Positions 57,001-63,054 of a stretch of DNA of 64,000 nucleotides are shown piece after piece (the stretch's first letter is position 1; the number at the start of each line of letters is the position of its first letter). The notes under the pieces are model-generated. The model was not told the DNA's origin. It did no database searches and worked only from the letters and a program-made list of their open reading frames with translations. The position numbers were made by a program, and so were the translations under genes. Source of the DNA: Argopecten irradians (taxonomy: Eukaryota > Mollusca > Bivalvia > Pectinida > Pectinidae); NCBI RefSeq assembly GCF_041381155.1, contig NC_091134.1, positions 67,746,469-67,810,468 on the forward strand, in the 5' to 3' direction.

Positions 57001-60000
57001 GTACTTTGTGAGCCATGTTTACACAGTAGTCATATTGTGGTACTTTGTGAGCCATGTTTACACAGTAGTCATATTGTGGTACTTCATGAGCCATGTTTAG
57101 GTGAATTGGGTAAGTTAGTCATGTATTTAAGATTTGATTGTGATAACATGGCGAAATGGGTTTAGATAGAATTTCATATGATCCTGTGCTTGTATTAAGC
57201 CGCCTTACTTTTGTGTTGAAATGAAAGTAATATCCAACATCTATACATATATTTGACACAAAATAAAGTGCTTTAATGATCACTTTGCTTTGCCTTAGGA
57301 AAAAAATGTTGCCTTGAAGATTTTCGAGTTGGGGCTTAAGAAATATGGAGAATGTCCAGAGTACGTCCTGTGTTATATGGAGTTCATGTCTCATCTCAAT
57401 GGTAAGTCATGTGACAGTGTCCCAAGACATATGTATGGAGTTCATGTCTCATCTCAATGGTAAGTCATGTGACAGTGTTCCAAGACAGTGTACAATATCC
57501 AGGTTATGTCTTGTTTCAGATAAGTCTTCAAATTAACAAAAAAACATGTTTTCCAGATCCTTTTAGAAAAGTTTTGCTCCATGATGTTGAGATATGTAAA
57601 CTTTTCAAAGGTTTGTTATTCCCTTCTTCCTCCTTCAATATCTACAATAATGATCTTATGCTCTGGCCTCCCATGATACTTTATGGAATGAGAAAAAAAG
57701 AGATCAGATATCACAATAGCAGGTTATAATAGATATAACTGCCTTTTGTACCAAGTGTATTTTATCTTACAGAGGACAACAATACCAGAGTTCTGTATGA
57801 GAGAGTGCTGTCTTCTGGACAAATCCCACCACAAAAATCCATGTAAGTTATGATCTACACATGTAGAAGCTTTGTCTCACATCCGCTCTCATTGTGTCTT
57901 TCCTTGAGTCACACCTTATCCTGCCTGTGCTTTCTCTTTTTCCATAAACACTATGTGATGCTAGTAGACCTATGGTAAATACACTGGGGTTCTTAAATAA
58001 TCTCAAAGATGCAATGGGTCACTGAGATCCGTAGCTTGACCATATGACCTATGATGGGTTTCAATGGCACGTCCAGTGAAAATCTTACTGAACCTGTTTT
58101 GTTGTCTGCATCAACACTCAGGATATTAATTTGATTCATTGATTCCCTGTACTTATATAGATGGAGAAAACCTCAGGGAGACAAAATTGTCTTTGGTTTG
58201 ATCTACATTTTCCAACAATGATCTTGGCTTCTTAACTATCTGTTGATTTTAGGTTTAACATTTATCAGAATATAGCTGATTTATACGTTTAATGTATTAT
58301 ACCATATTATCTATATTATATCAAATTTCAGTGAAATTTGGAGTAGATTCCTGGCTTTTGAATCTGAAGTTGGAGATCTAGCATGTATTCAGAAGGTGGA
58401 AAAGAGAAGAGCTCAAGCCATTGAAAAGGTACAGAAATATATTAATCTAATGTACAAAGGCATAAATAAAGAAGGAATAATCAGCATTTCTGCTTCTAGG
58501 AATTTGGGGAACAAAATTATATTATCATAACACTACTTTGACCGGTTACTGAAGATCTTAAAATGATGAAGGTGAAGTGTGTTTTACAAGGCGAGAAATT
58601 TAATGTCTTAGTCTGTTATAGTATTTAAATGCTCTCTTCCAGCTACCCGTGTATACATATATTAATGATTTTGTTACAGGTGCAAGAATTTGAAGGAAAG
58701 GATACAGCTTTATTGATAGACCGATACAAGTACCTAGACCTATATCCCTGTACAACTAGTGAACTGAAGGCTGTCGGCTATTATGTGAGTTCACTTGTAA
58801 TTACACTATTCTGTCTTTTCACAAACGTTTTGGTAACAATCTGACAATAATTTGTGTGCGAAAATGATAGATGTTGGTTTATCCTAAAAACATGATGCGA
58901 TGTTAACATAAACATGAGATAACAATTGATATCTTAAGAGTAAATAACTGAGTATCATGTAAATACATGTACAGAATGTTGGAACTCCAATAGATATGCT
59001 AATTAGCTGTATCAGTGAATATAAAAGAAAATAATGCATGCATGTTGTTTTAATAAATCAGTGACCTTGTCTGTCATGTACTGAAAAGTTAAACAAAGAA
59101 TATTAAAAAAATGTTTAATAATATTTGAAAATTTAAAAACATACTTTTTTTTAGATCAACTAAAGTTTTAGACAGTAGATCAGTTTAGATTTCAGATGAT
59201 GTATGGATAGCATTGTCTCTGTCTAAATGAATGTTTGCCTTTGCTAGTCTGTCTAAAAAGTAATTTAGTGAATGTTTGCCTTTCATAGTCATCTAAAAAG
59301 TAATTTAGTGAATGTTTGCCTTTCATCGTCATCTAAAAAGTAATTTAGTTAATGTTTGCCTTTGATAGTCTATCTAAAAAGTAATTTAGTGAATGCTTAC
59401 CATTGCTAGTCTGTCAAAATTGTTTATGAATTGTTTGCCTTTGCTAGTCTGTCTAAAATGTTTATAAATTATTTGCCTTTGGTAGGACTTGGCTAAACAG
59501 CAGGTGGTACAGTTGCCCTCTAACAGTGTGACCAAGGTGGTAATGGAGGAGGAGGAGGGCAAGAAGGCTCCCGAATACCCCAAACCTGACGTGGAACAAA
59601 TGTTACCTTTCAAACCCAGAATAGTCATACGTAAGTCATATCGAACAGTTTTACCAATAGTAATTCTATTGTCTGTCTGTACAGCAAAATTTTGTACTAT
59701 ATTTGAGAATTTGTCGTAGATAGGTTTTTAATGAATATAATATTTTTGTACTGTTATACCATGTAAACATATTTATTTGTTGATAAGTTCCAAATAATAT
59801 AGGTATTTAGACTATTTACTGTCGATTTACATGCTGTATAAATGACTGAATATACAGGAAAATTTGAAATAAACAGCAGTGTATACACACATTGAAATTA
59901 AGATCAAATGTAAATAAATGAGCAGAGATTGATATATACTCGAAAAAGCTTTTATTTCAGCAACATAACAACTTTGATCCATTACTTTCAATGCCTAATT

Positions 60001-61355
60001 TCATTGCTCATATCTCATAATCGCATAGGCAATTATACAATGTGGGTAATTTCACAGGATAACAACAGATAGCATGCTGTACTATATGGAGTTAGTCGTG
60101 TTCCTTTAGACAAAGCCTTTCAGCATATTACCTATGATCTGTTGCAGCTAATGGATCTCACATCGTGGAGGGAGGTGTCTTCCCCCCACCTCCTGCAGCA
60201 GCCAACCTGATGACACAGCTCCCCCCACCAGAGTGTTTCCATGTAAGTGTTACCTGATACCAAGTAACAGTTATGGTCACGGGGAGGTAGCTAAGTTAAA
60301 AGTTACTATAAAATGATATGACTGAATGAGATTCATTCACTATAAGAATAATGGAATTGTACAAAAATAATTAAAAGTGGCCACTGATGCAACAGTACTG
60401 TAAAATGATACACAACATTATTGTACAAAAAAACAAAAACAAAAACAAACAAAAAAAACCCAGTAATACAAAGATGAATTAAAAACTTTTAATTGATTCA
60501 TGTTATAGTCAGATCAGAGTTATGTCCCTTTATAACCTTAAAACTTTTCCTTGTTTTCAGGGACCATTTATCGTTATGGATGCTTTTATAGAGCATATGA
60601 AGAAATTGGTATTACCCGATGGTAAGTGAAAACAACTTTCTCATAAAATCTCACGAAATGGTGCAAATGTGTCTGTTGGCAGCATCCACGCAGACATTTC
60701 TGTTGCTCTAACTGGAGATTGTACAATCCACTTCACACTTTACAAACCTTCTTTACCAAAATTGCTGGCTTGAGATTGGTTTTCTTGGTCAAAGGTTAAG
60801 TCATTGAATAAAGAATTCAATAAGTGCAATATTTCAAATTTCCTTTAGTCTATTGATCTCAGATTTCCTACAGATCATCCTTTGTCAGCTCCTTGTTTGG
60901 GATTTATTTTTTATGCCAGACGATCAAAAGTCCAGGTCATTGTTACTATAAAGTAAAAAAATAAATGAAAGATTTTGGTAGGTCAGCACTAGACAAGTCT
61001 CATGTTGACTAGCCAAAAATCTCACATGGGTAGAGATATCCCTATCTGTTTAACATGTAAGATTTGTTTGTCTGTTCTTTCTGTTTTCCACCATAAAATT
61101 AATGCTCTTGATTTCTGATGGTTGTATCTTCATGGTGACAACTGTACCTGAACCTTTTATTCTGCAGTACCTCTTCCACAAGAGAACGGTGTTGATGCCA
61201 AACCAGACACCGGTACACAGTTCTCCATAGACTTGGCTATGGGCAGAAAACGCAAGATCACCGAAGGTGAAGAAAGTGATGAAGAAACCAACGAAACTGC
61301 AGCCCCACCTATCCATGATATTTACAGAAGTCGACAACAGAAGCGTACGAGATGA
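12042..61355 (+). CDS. CSTF3: Cleavage stimulation factor subunit 3 (CstF-77), 15 exons found, middle exons missing
   Basis: CstF-77 is the scaffold of the nuclear cleavage stimulation factor. It dimerises through HAT (half-a-TPR) repeats and binds CstF-64 and CstF-50 during pre-mRNA 3'-end cleavage and polyadenylation. Its Drosophila orthologue is suppressor of forked. Fifteen exons join in phase to about 481 residues, against about 717 in human. Recognised blocks are '[19 protein letters not shown]', '[19 protein letters not shown]', '[11 protein letters not shown]', '[19 protein letters not shown]', 'YFAYADFEE', '[14 protein letters not shown]', '[15 protein letters not shown]', '[13 protein letters not shown]', '[14 protein letters not shown]', '[13 protein letters not shown]' and the terminal '[16 protein letters not shown]'. 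Missing are about 190 residues between 30650 and 47520, and about 48 residues between 51409 and 57299, both where arrays lie. Joining 30650 directly to 47520 gives an immediate TGA, so the assembled gene is not translatable in full as it stands. The start ATG has A at -3 and G at +4. Confidence 0.93.
12875..13010 (+). repeat. Probable tRNA-derived SINE fragment
   Basis: The sequence runs 'tggtgtagtactggttaagc' (A-box-like) and 'ggtcttgggtcacctg' (degenerate B-box region). It then continues 'gggtttttccggggcact' and 'ctggtttcctcccac', a body motif that I recognise as widespread in bivalve SINE-like repeats. No clear tail or target duplication is seen, so this is probably an old partial copy. 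Confidence 0.45.
13831..13919 (+). repeat. 45-bp tandem duplication
   Basis: Two adjacent copies begin 'gccttgaa(a/g)(c/t)agcaggct' at 13831 and 13876 and end 'ttatcccccctgatt', with three substitutions between them. They lie within intron 1. Confidence 0.85.
14156..14257 (+). CDS. CSTF3: CSTF3 exon 2 (first HAT repeat)
   Basis: Encodes 34 residues including '[20 protein letters not shown]' and '[12 protein letters not shown]'. These match the start of the CstF-77 HAT domain, with the conserved W in the A helix. The acceptor is tttag|caa and the donor is cag|gtagct; both introns are phase 0. Confidence 0.93.
14528..14623 (+). CDS. CSTF3: CSTF3 exon 3
   Basis: Encodes 32 residues: '[20 protein letters not shown]' followed by 'YWRIYIEQE', a canonical HAT motif close to the human sequence. 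The donor gag|gttata departs from the gtaagt consensus and looks weak. Read-through of this donor extends the frame to a stop at 14747-14749 (see the intron 3 polyadenylation signal). The intron is phase 0. Confidence 0.93.
14642..14805 (+). promoter_or_regulatory. CSTF3: Candidate intronic polyadenylation site in intron 3
   Basis: Two TGTA elements (14642-14645, 14653-14656; CFIm-type motif), then the in-frame stop taa at 14747-14749, an AATAAA hexamer at 14749-14754, and a T-rich segment ttttgttt at about 14792. Together they would form a polyadenylation unit just behind a weak donor. Vertebrate CSTF3 and Drosophila su(f) are known to autoregulate through intronic polyadenylation. The predicted short product would be about 123 residues: exons 1-3 plus 41 intron-encoded residues. 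Confidence 0.5.
15470..15960. repeat. Probable interspersed repeat
   Basis: Contains 'atgtctgtctgtccgtcc' followed by 'tcaatttcaatgaaactta', phrases that recur in mollusc interspersed repeats. There is no second copy in this window and the ends are not defined. Confidence 0.35.
16365..17895 (+). repeat. 35-bp satellite array in intron 3
   Basis: About 43 tandem copies of a 35-36-bp unit made of 'acagaattagggtaaggt' followed by 'cacattatagaattatc'. There are frequent variants: 'aattaagggcaaggtcac', 'aatccagggcaagg', and 'catgatag' for 'cattatag'. Variants cluster in short runs, as expected from local unequal exchange or slippage. The edge copies are the most diverged. No coding sense. Confidence 0.95.
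18005..18545 (+). mobile_element. Hairpin-family repeat, copy 1
   Basis: Begins with the perfect hairpin agcccaccatc-atca-gatggtgggct (18005-18030) and a pyrimidine-rich 'cgtccttccgtccg' stretch. It continues with two internal units containing 'aagatggcc(g/a)cca' and 'gccatcttg', and ends 'ggtgggcgccaagatccc' then 'tctgggatctcttg', which forms a second small hairpin. The same start and end recur at 21656-23286, and the end recurs at 63979. The two-hairpin organisation suggests a non-autonomous mobile element. The class (Helitron-like or MITE) is not determined. Confidence 0.7.
19211..20568 (-). mobile_element. 5'-truncated LINE (zf-RVT end) with target-site duplication
   Basis: A - strand LINE 3' part. 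A run of T at 19219-19234 is its poly(A) tail. Its coding end, 20432-19702, reads '[20 protein letters not shown]', then after one frameshift '[20 protein letters not shown]' and the zinc-binding-like motif '[20 protein letters not shown]', typical of the zf-RVT domain after the RT of many LINEs. The 10-bp direct repeat tattatactt flanks it at 19211-19220 and 20559-20568. The RT core itself is missing. Confidence 0.8.
19702..20112 (-). pseudogene. LINE C-terminal zf-RVT fragment
   Basis: A 136-residue open frame with '[18 protein letters not shown]' (C-x2-C...H...C), the zinc-ribbon-like end of LINE ORF2 proteins. It is part of the truncated insertion. Its upstream frame continues through 20112-20160 without a methionine, and a frameshift separates it from the 20154-20432 segment. 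It is not an independent gene. Confidence 0.75.
21044..21580 (+). repeat. Interspersed repeat with 'agctcagctggtcc' end
   Basis: Starts with 'ttagctcagctggtccaaag' and 'gaccaagatgag', where ctggtcc-aaa-ggacca forms a small hairpin. It continues with two internal units containing 'cttctctgaaagtt' about 160-170 bp apart, and ends near 'gcttgggcctctt'. I recognise this start as a common bivalve repeat. The boundaries are approximate. Confidence 0.5.
21656..23286 (+). mobile_element. Hairpin-family repeat, expanded copy 2
   Basis: Has the same 5' hairpin (21656-21681) and the same 3' end ('tgggcgccaagatccctct', to 23286) as copy 1. It contains about ten internal units of roughly 150 bp instead of two. 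Each unit reads 'gaagtttgtta', 'tttct(t/c)(g/a)agaa', 'ctgaagggat', 'cacatggagg' or 'catatgtagg', 'ggtccctagttgtg', 'aagatggcc' and 'agccatcttt'. The first six units are nearly identical (recent expansion) and the later ones are diverged. The 220-residue - strand open frame at 21861-22523 is a by-product of this repetition. Confidence 0.75.
23590..24962 (-). mobile_element. Interspersed element ending 'aacaagaggccca' (- strand)
   Basis: Read on the - strand it starts at 24962 with 'taacaagaggcccatggg' and 'ccttaacggtcacctgag', a terminus that I associate with bivalve non-autonomous elements. Units containing 'atcaaatactcttcat(a)', 'gaaaggt(c/t)tta' and 'gggg(c/t)caa' recur at intervals of about 300 bp. 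The segment 'gaattatccctatgaaatgg' followed by 'ccattgaatcc' occurs twice (23796, 24289), each copy followed by a C run. No protein is recognised. The left boundary is approximate. Confidence 0.5.
26400..27530. repeat. Degenerate 300-bp repeat units
   Basis: Three units carry 'gtagaatcaaatactc', 'aaaaacacatttatgagc', 'attatttgttcaattttc' and 'catatccatat', near 26600, 26930 and 27240. They belong to the same family as 24290-24960. At 27393-27462 a 34-bp unit with 'tttttaatagattagactg' occurs twice in tandem. Confidence 0.5.
27531..28782 (+). mobile_element. Element with inverted 'gctcacctgg' ends and seven 155-bp units
   Basis: The left end 'taacaagaggcccagacgg' and 'cctgtatcgctcacctgg', and the right end 'cggacgggccaggtgagct', place gctcacctgg in inverted orientation. 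Between them run about seven tandem units of roughly 155 bp with 'ttctgttccccttccccc', 'ccaaatttggttacaatcc', 'agaactctaggacaagtag' and 'tacctctatttcccc'. The 253-residue open frame at 27880-28641 has only this repeat content and is not a gene. Confidence 0.6.
28783..29267 (+). repeat. 51-bp tandem array
   Basis: About ten copies of a 51-bp AT-rich unit containing 'tctcacaatagagatatgac' followed by 'acagatataataaaaat'. One copy near 28980 is shortened. Because 51 is a multiple of three, an 81-residue - strand open frame with a 17-residue period appears at 28963-29208; it has no coding meaning. Confidence 0.9.
29623..29967. mobile_element. MITE with TTAA target duplication
   Basis: Left end ttaa-agtgaatagtcgggc (29623-29641) and right end gcccgactgttctct-ttaa (29949-29967). 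The 15-bp inverted repeats match at 13 positions and are bounded by TTAA on each side, the target preference of piggyBac- and Kolobok-type transposases. Total length is 345 bp. The 98-residue - strand open frame inside it is not a recognisable protein. Confidence 0.65.
30618..30650 (+). CDS. CSTF3: CSTF3 exon 4 (33 nt)
   Basis: A short exon encoding '[11 protein letters not shown]', which matches the human 'IKAKNYDKVEK' that follows the exon 3 sequence. The acceptor is tttgcag|ttg, the donor is aag|gtaaga, and both introns are phase 0. The residues expected next in CstF-77 are not found downstream in this window. Confidence 0.9.
31199..31299 (+). repeat. 20-bp x5 tandem repeat
   Basis: Five tandem copies of 'gaccaacagggtcaagcaa' plus one base. 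A diverged relative ('gaccaacaaggagatcaa') lies at about 30948, which may be the source sequence. Confidence 0.9.
31398..35055 (+). repeat. 52-bp satellite array
   Basis: About 70 tandem copies of a 52-bp unit composed of 'gctggatatttccattacat', 'tcacattgaagatgatatat' and 'tctaactttgta'. The main variation is 'ttacattc' against 'ttccattc'. The copies are highly homogeneous; indels appear near 34400 and increase after 34800. Each unit contains ctaac followed by tttgtag, which looks like a branch point and a 3' splice site. Short - strand open frames within it are artefacts. Confidence 0.97.
35056..47533 (+). repeat. 23-bp satellite built from a CSTF3 splice acceptor
   Basis: Roughly 500 tandem copies of a 23-bp unit: ctgttacag followed by tgatgtttgcctat. 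The last unit (47511-47533) is the genuine intron end and exon 5 start, whose codons M-F-A-Y are conserved in CstF-77 of other animals. Three main variants differ at two positions: tttgcc, tttacc and tttgtc. Occasional units have an extra ctat or a lost base. From 35056 to about 37015 the units are mixed with indels and unrelated fragments; from 37016 on they are clean. Confidence 0.97.
47520..47629 (+). CDS. CSTF3: CSTF3 exon 5
   Basis: Follows ctgttacag and starts tg-atg-ttt, completing a split GTG codon (phase 1 intron). It encodes '[20 protein letters not shown]' and '[16 protein letters not shown]', close to human CstF-77. Its first 14 nt are identical to the coding half of the 23-bp array unit directly upstream. 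The donor is ggg|gtatgt, phase 0. Confidence 0.95.
48196..48345. repeat. Degenerate 'gtaatt' simple repeat
   Basis: Runs of gtaattgtaattaattac in both orientations, ending 'tgtaattgaccccaaccc' just before the 35-bp array begins. This is low-complexity DNA. The ending resembles the end of a mobile element seen in other animals, but I cannot confirm that. Confidence 0.6.
48346..50690 (+). repeat. 35-bp satellite array in the intron after exon 5
   Basis: About 67 tandem copies of a 35-bp unit, 'ggtttgtaggtaacatcggg' followed by 'gtattcaacacacat'. Variants are cacgt for cacat and atccaac for attcaac. A single partial copy ('ggggtattcaacacacatgg') sits 0.3 kb upstream at about 48043 and may be the founder. 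The array is nearly indel-free. Confidence 0.96.
51073..51189 (+). CDS. CSTF3: CSTF3 exon 6
   Basis: Encodes 39 residues: '[20 protein letters not shown]' and '[19 protein letters not shown]', a HAT repeat in the C-terminal half of the HAT domain. The acceptor is ttgcag|gat and the donor is gag|gtaggc, both phase 0. Confidence 0.95.
51335..51409 (+). CDS. CSTF3: CSTF3 exon 7
   Basis: Encodes '[20 protein letters not shown]' then 'VDPTL', almost the human sequence. The acceptor is tttttcag|agt and the donor is ttg|gtaaga, phase 0. The about 48 residues expected next are not present before exon 8. Confidence 0.95.
51555..57098 (+). repeat. 39-bp satellite array
   Basis: About 140 tandem copies of a 39-bp unit, 'tagtcatattgtggtacttt' followed by 'gtgagccatgtttacacag'. 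The variant cttcatgag replaces ctttgtgag in some copies. A diverged copy ('tagtcctcgtactttgtgcg' and 'ccatgtgtc') at 51556-51585 may be the ancestor. Indel-rich patches lie at 51600-51990, 53440-53540 and 55840-56240. Because 39 is a multiple of three, and most frames lack stops, long open frames of up to 556 residues appear on both strands with 13-residue periods. These are not genes. Confidence 0.97.
57299..57401 (+). CDS. CSTF3: CSTF3 exon 8
   Basis: Encodes '[20 protein letters not shown]' and '[14 protein letters not shown]', the conserved HAT-C segment. The acceptor is gccttag|gaa. The donor is aatg|gtaagt, phase 1. A tandem copy of its last 26 nt together with the donor follows at once; see the 58-bp duplication. 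Confidence 0.95.
57376..57490 (+). repeat. 58-bp duplication carrying exon end and splice donor
   Basis: Two tandem copies, from 57376 and from 57434, of 'tatggagttcatgtctcatc', 'tcaatggtaagtcatgtg' and 'acagtgt(c/t)ccaagaca'. They reproduce the 3' end of exon 8 with its donor gtaagt (57402 and 57460). Confidence 0.93.
57773..57842 (+). CDS. CSTF3: CSTF3 exon 9
   Basis: Encodes '[20 protein letters not shown]' then 'QKSI' across its borders. The first E is split with exon 8 (phase 1), and the last I is split with exon 10 (at|t, phase 2). The acceptor is ttacag|ag and the donor is at|gtaagt. Confidence 0.93.
58332..58428 (+). CDS. CSTF3: CSTF3 exon 10
   Basis: Encodes '[20 protein letters not shown]' and '[12 protein letters not shown]', the last HAT repeats. 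The acceptor is atttcag|tga and the donor is aag|gtacag, phase 0. Confidence 0.94.
58680..58784 (+). CDS. CSTF3: CSTF3 exon 11
   Basis: Encodes '[20 protein letters not shown]' and '[15 protein letters not shown]', the end of the HAT domain. The human counterpart reads 'LYPCSASELKALGY'. The acceptor is gttacag|gtg and the donor is tat|gtgagt, phase 0. Confidence 0.94.
59230..59485 (+). repeat. 40-bp array that ends as the exon 12 splice acceptor
   Basis: Six copies and a partial seventh of a roughly 40-bp unit beginning (a)atgtttgcctttgctag, followed by tctgtctaaaaagtaattt. The last, partial copy (atttgcctttggtag) is the actual 3' splice site of exon 12. The third-from-last and later copies are more diverged. 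Confidence 0.85.
59486..59630 (+). CDS. CSTF3: CSTF3 exon 12
   Basis: Encodes the linker after the HAT domain: a stretch '[20 protein letters not shown]' and '[11 protein letters not shown]'. The EYPKPD..QM.PF.PR block is conserved with human. The acceptor is ttggtag|gac and the donor is atac|gtaagt, phase 1. Confidence 0.93.
60148..60242 (+). CDS. CSTF3: CSTF3 exon 13 (proline-rich, CstF-64-binding region)
   Basis: Encodes '[20 protein letters not shown]' and '[11 protein letters not shown]', matching the human proline-rich segment that contributes to binding the hinge of CstF-64. The acceptor is ttgcag|ct and the donor is cat|gtaagt. Confidence 0.93.
60561..60621 (+). CDS. CSTF3: CSTF3 exon 14
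   Basis: Encodes '[20 protein letters not shown]', matching the human block after 'CFQ'. The acceptor is ttttcag|gga and the donor is gatg|gtaagt, phase 1. Confidence 0.93.
61168..61355 (+). CDS. CSTF3: CSTF3 exon 15 and stop
   Basis: Encodes the C-terminus: a variable part with a basic patch and acidic run ('[18 protein letters not shown]'), then the conserved end '[17 protein letters not shown]' and TGA. The basic stretches may serve in nuclear import. The acceptor is ctgcag|ta. The - strand open frame at 61050-61337 is a shadow. Confidence 0.95.
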
Positions 61356-62900
61356 TCACCTATATTATTCATTGATCCATCTGTTATCATCCTACCATGG
61401 TATCTGTTCATTGTTGTGAAACCTCACAAGTGGTGCCACATCTCATCGTTTCATTTCACAATTATTCATATTGCTGTATATTTCTTGCTTTAGCTCGTCA
61501 TTGAATATCAAGGAGCAACTTATTTTATAGCTTTTGAATCTGAAAGTATTTTTGTTTGTCTTTTATTATCTTCTCTCAATATTCATGAAAATAAAAACAG
61601 AGACAGTGGCGGCTTTTCACTATGGTTTACCTATAAAAATCATATACAATGTTCATTTATAATTGTATTGTGTGGTGTGCTCAAATATTTGGGCAATGTA
61701 AGGAAGAAAAAAATTTGAAGATATTTCAGCTGTTGAATGTGTTTGAAATGTAAAATGATAGCAAGAAGTAGACAAGATTTAGCATAGAATGCTTTAAAGT
61801 GCAAATGGTGGTCACAGAATACAGTATTTTGTGCTTTCTATGGTGTCACAGAAAACGCTATTTTGTTCTTTAACATGAAGTGTCCATATTAACTTCCTTC
61901 AAAAGTTTCTCAATTTATATCGTGGGTAGAAATACCCGGTATTTGTGATGCTTTACATAATCTATAAAACAAAAAGTTCATGATGTTTACGTGTGTGCTT
62001 TCATAGCAACCACAACTAAAATTGTCAAACATATAATGAACGTTTTTAGGACATGTTGAATTACTAAACCTGCTCAAAACATGATAAGCATTATGATATG
62101 CATTTTGGTATCCCTAATGTGGAGTTGGTGTCTGGGAACATTTGTTATAATCTGTATGTGTTGTCAATGAAGGTGTACTCATTGTTTAAGACAATCATGT
62201 GATGATGGGTTTACTGTTATAAGGATCTTTTTTAACCTATCATTATTTATAATACTGAGTTTGATTAGCTCCTGTTATGTCATGTGATTATAAGAAAATG
62301 CACATTGGTTGTCAACATGATGTTAGCTTTCTACAATCCTGCAATGTCAAGCTGAGTATTTTACATGTGTACATATTAGTGAATGTTCAGATGCCAAGTT
62401 GGCCTGTTAATTGCTGCATCACTTTCATCCTTGTATATGTGAATGGATGTGGCACTTTTATCTTGGAACTATAGGATATTTTAAAAATTCACCATTTGCA
62501 TTTATTTCTGGTAATAAAACCGAAAACAACTTTATCACTTACTAAAAATTATGCTGTTATTTGTGTATGTGTATCTTGGTATACTGAATGTGTTATTGGC
62601 TAGCTATACACTATCATACCCACAACGCAGTTGAAGGCCATTTTGTAGAAATTCAATGCTTTACGTTAAATTTAAGTGAGAACTCCTGCCATGCCCCTAT
62701 TATACAGAAAACATTTGTATGCTAATACCTTTTTGATCTGAAGGTTACCGATTTACTTTGCGAGGCTTGTAGAATGCTGTTAGAACTATTGTACGCCTCT
62801 TTATCTGGAGCTAATTCATTGACATCTTGTTAAAATGACTTGTGTCTATCTCAAGGCATCTGAACAAAATAAAAATTATGGCAGTACAAGATTCTGTTTT
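61356..62900 (+). other. CSTF3: CSTF3 3' UTR with candidate poly(A) signals
   Basis: AATAAA hexamers occur at 61590-61595, 62513-62518 and 62868-62873. The last is followed within 50 nt by a T/GT-rich stretch ('gttttgtctgtaacc'), the best downstream element. The real end or ends need transcript data. No other gene is seen. Confidence 0.5.
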
Positions 62901-63054
62901 TTATTCATTCATTGTTTTGTCTGTAACCAATTTCCTTCTAACAAAGTAAATGTCAAAAAAGGCTTGGCACAAACGTTTTGTTTGAATCCACATGGTTACA
63001 TGATTAAGTGGACTCCGCTATGATTATTATTATAATCAACACTTTCGTGGCACT

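Noticed and set aside
61050..61337. 95-residue - strand ORF over the last exon
   Set aside because: It is the antisense shadow of CSTF3 exon 15.
12042..61355. CSTF3 as a processed or dead pseudogene
   Set aside because: All 15 exons found have intact frames, consistent phases and GT-AG introns, and the sequence is conserved to the last residue. The missing parts coincide with assembly-difficult arrays, so a working gene with gaps is more likely, though not proven.
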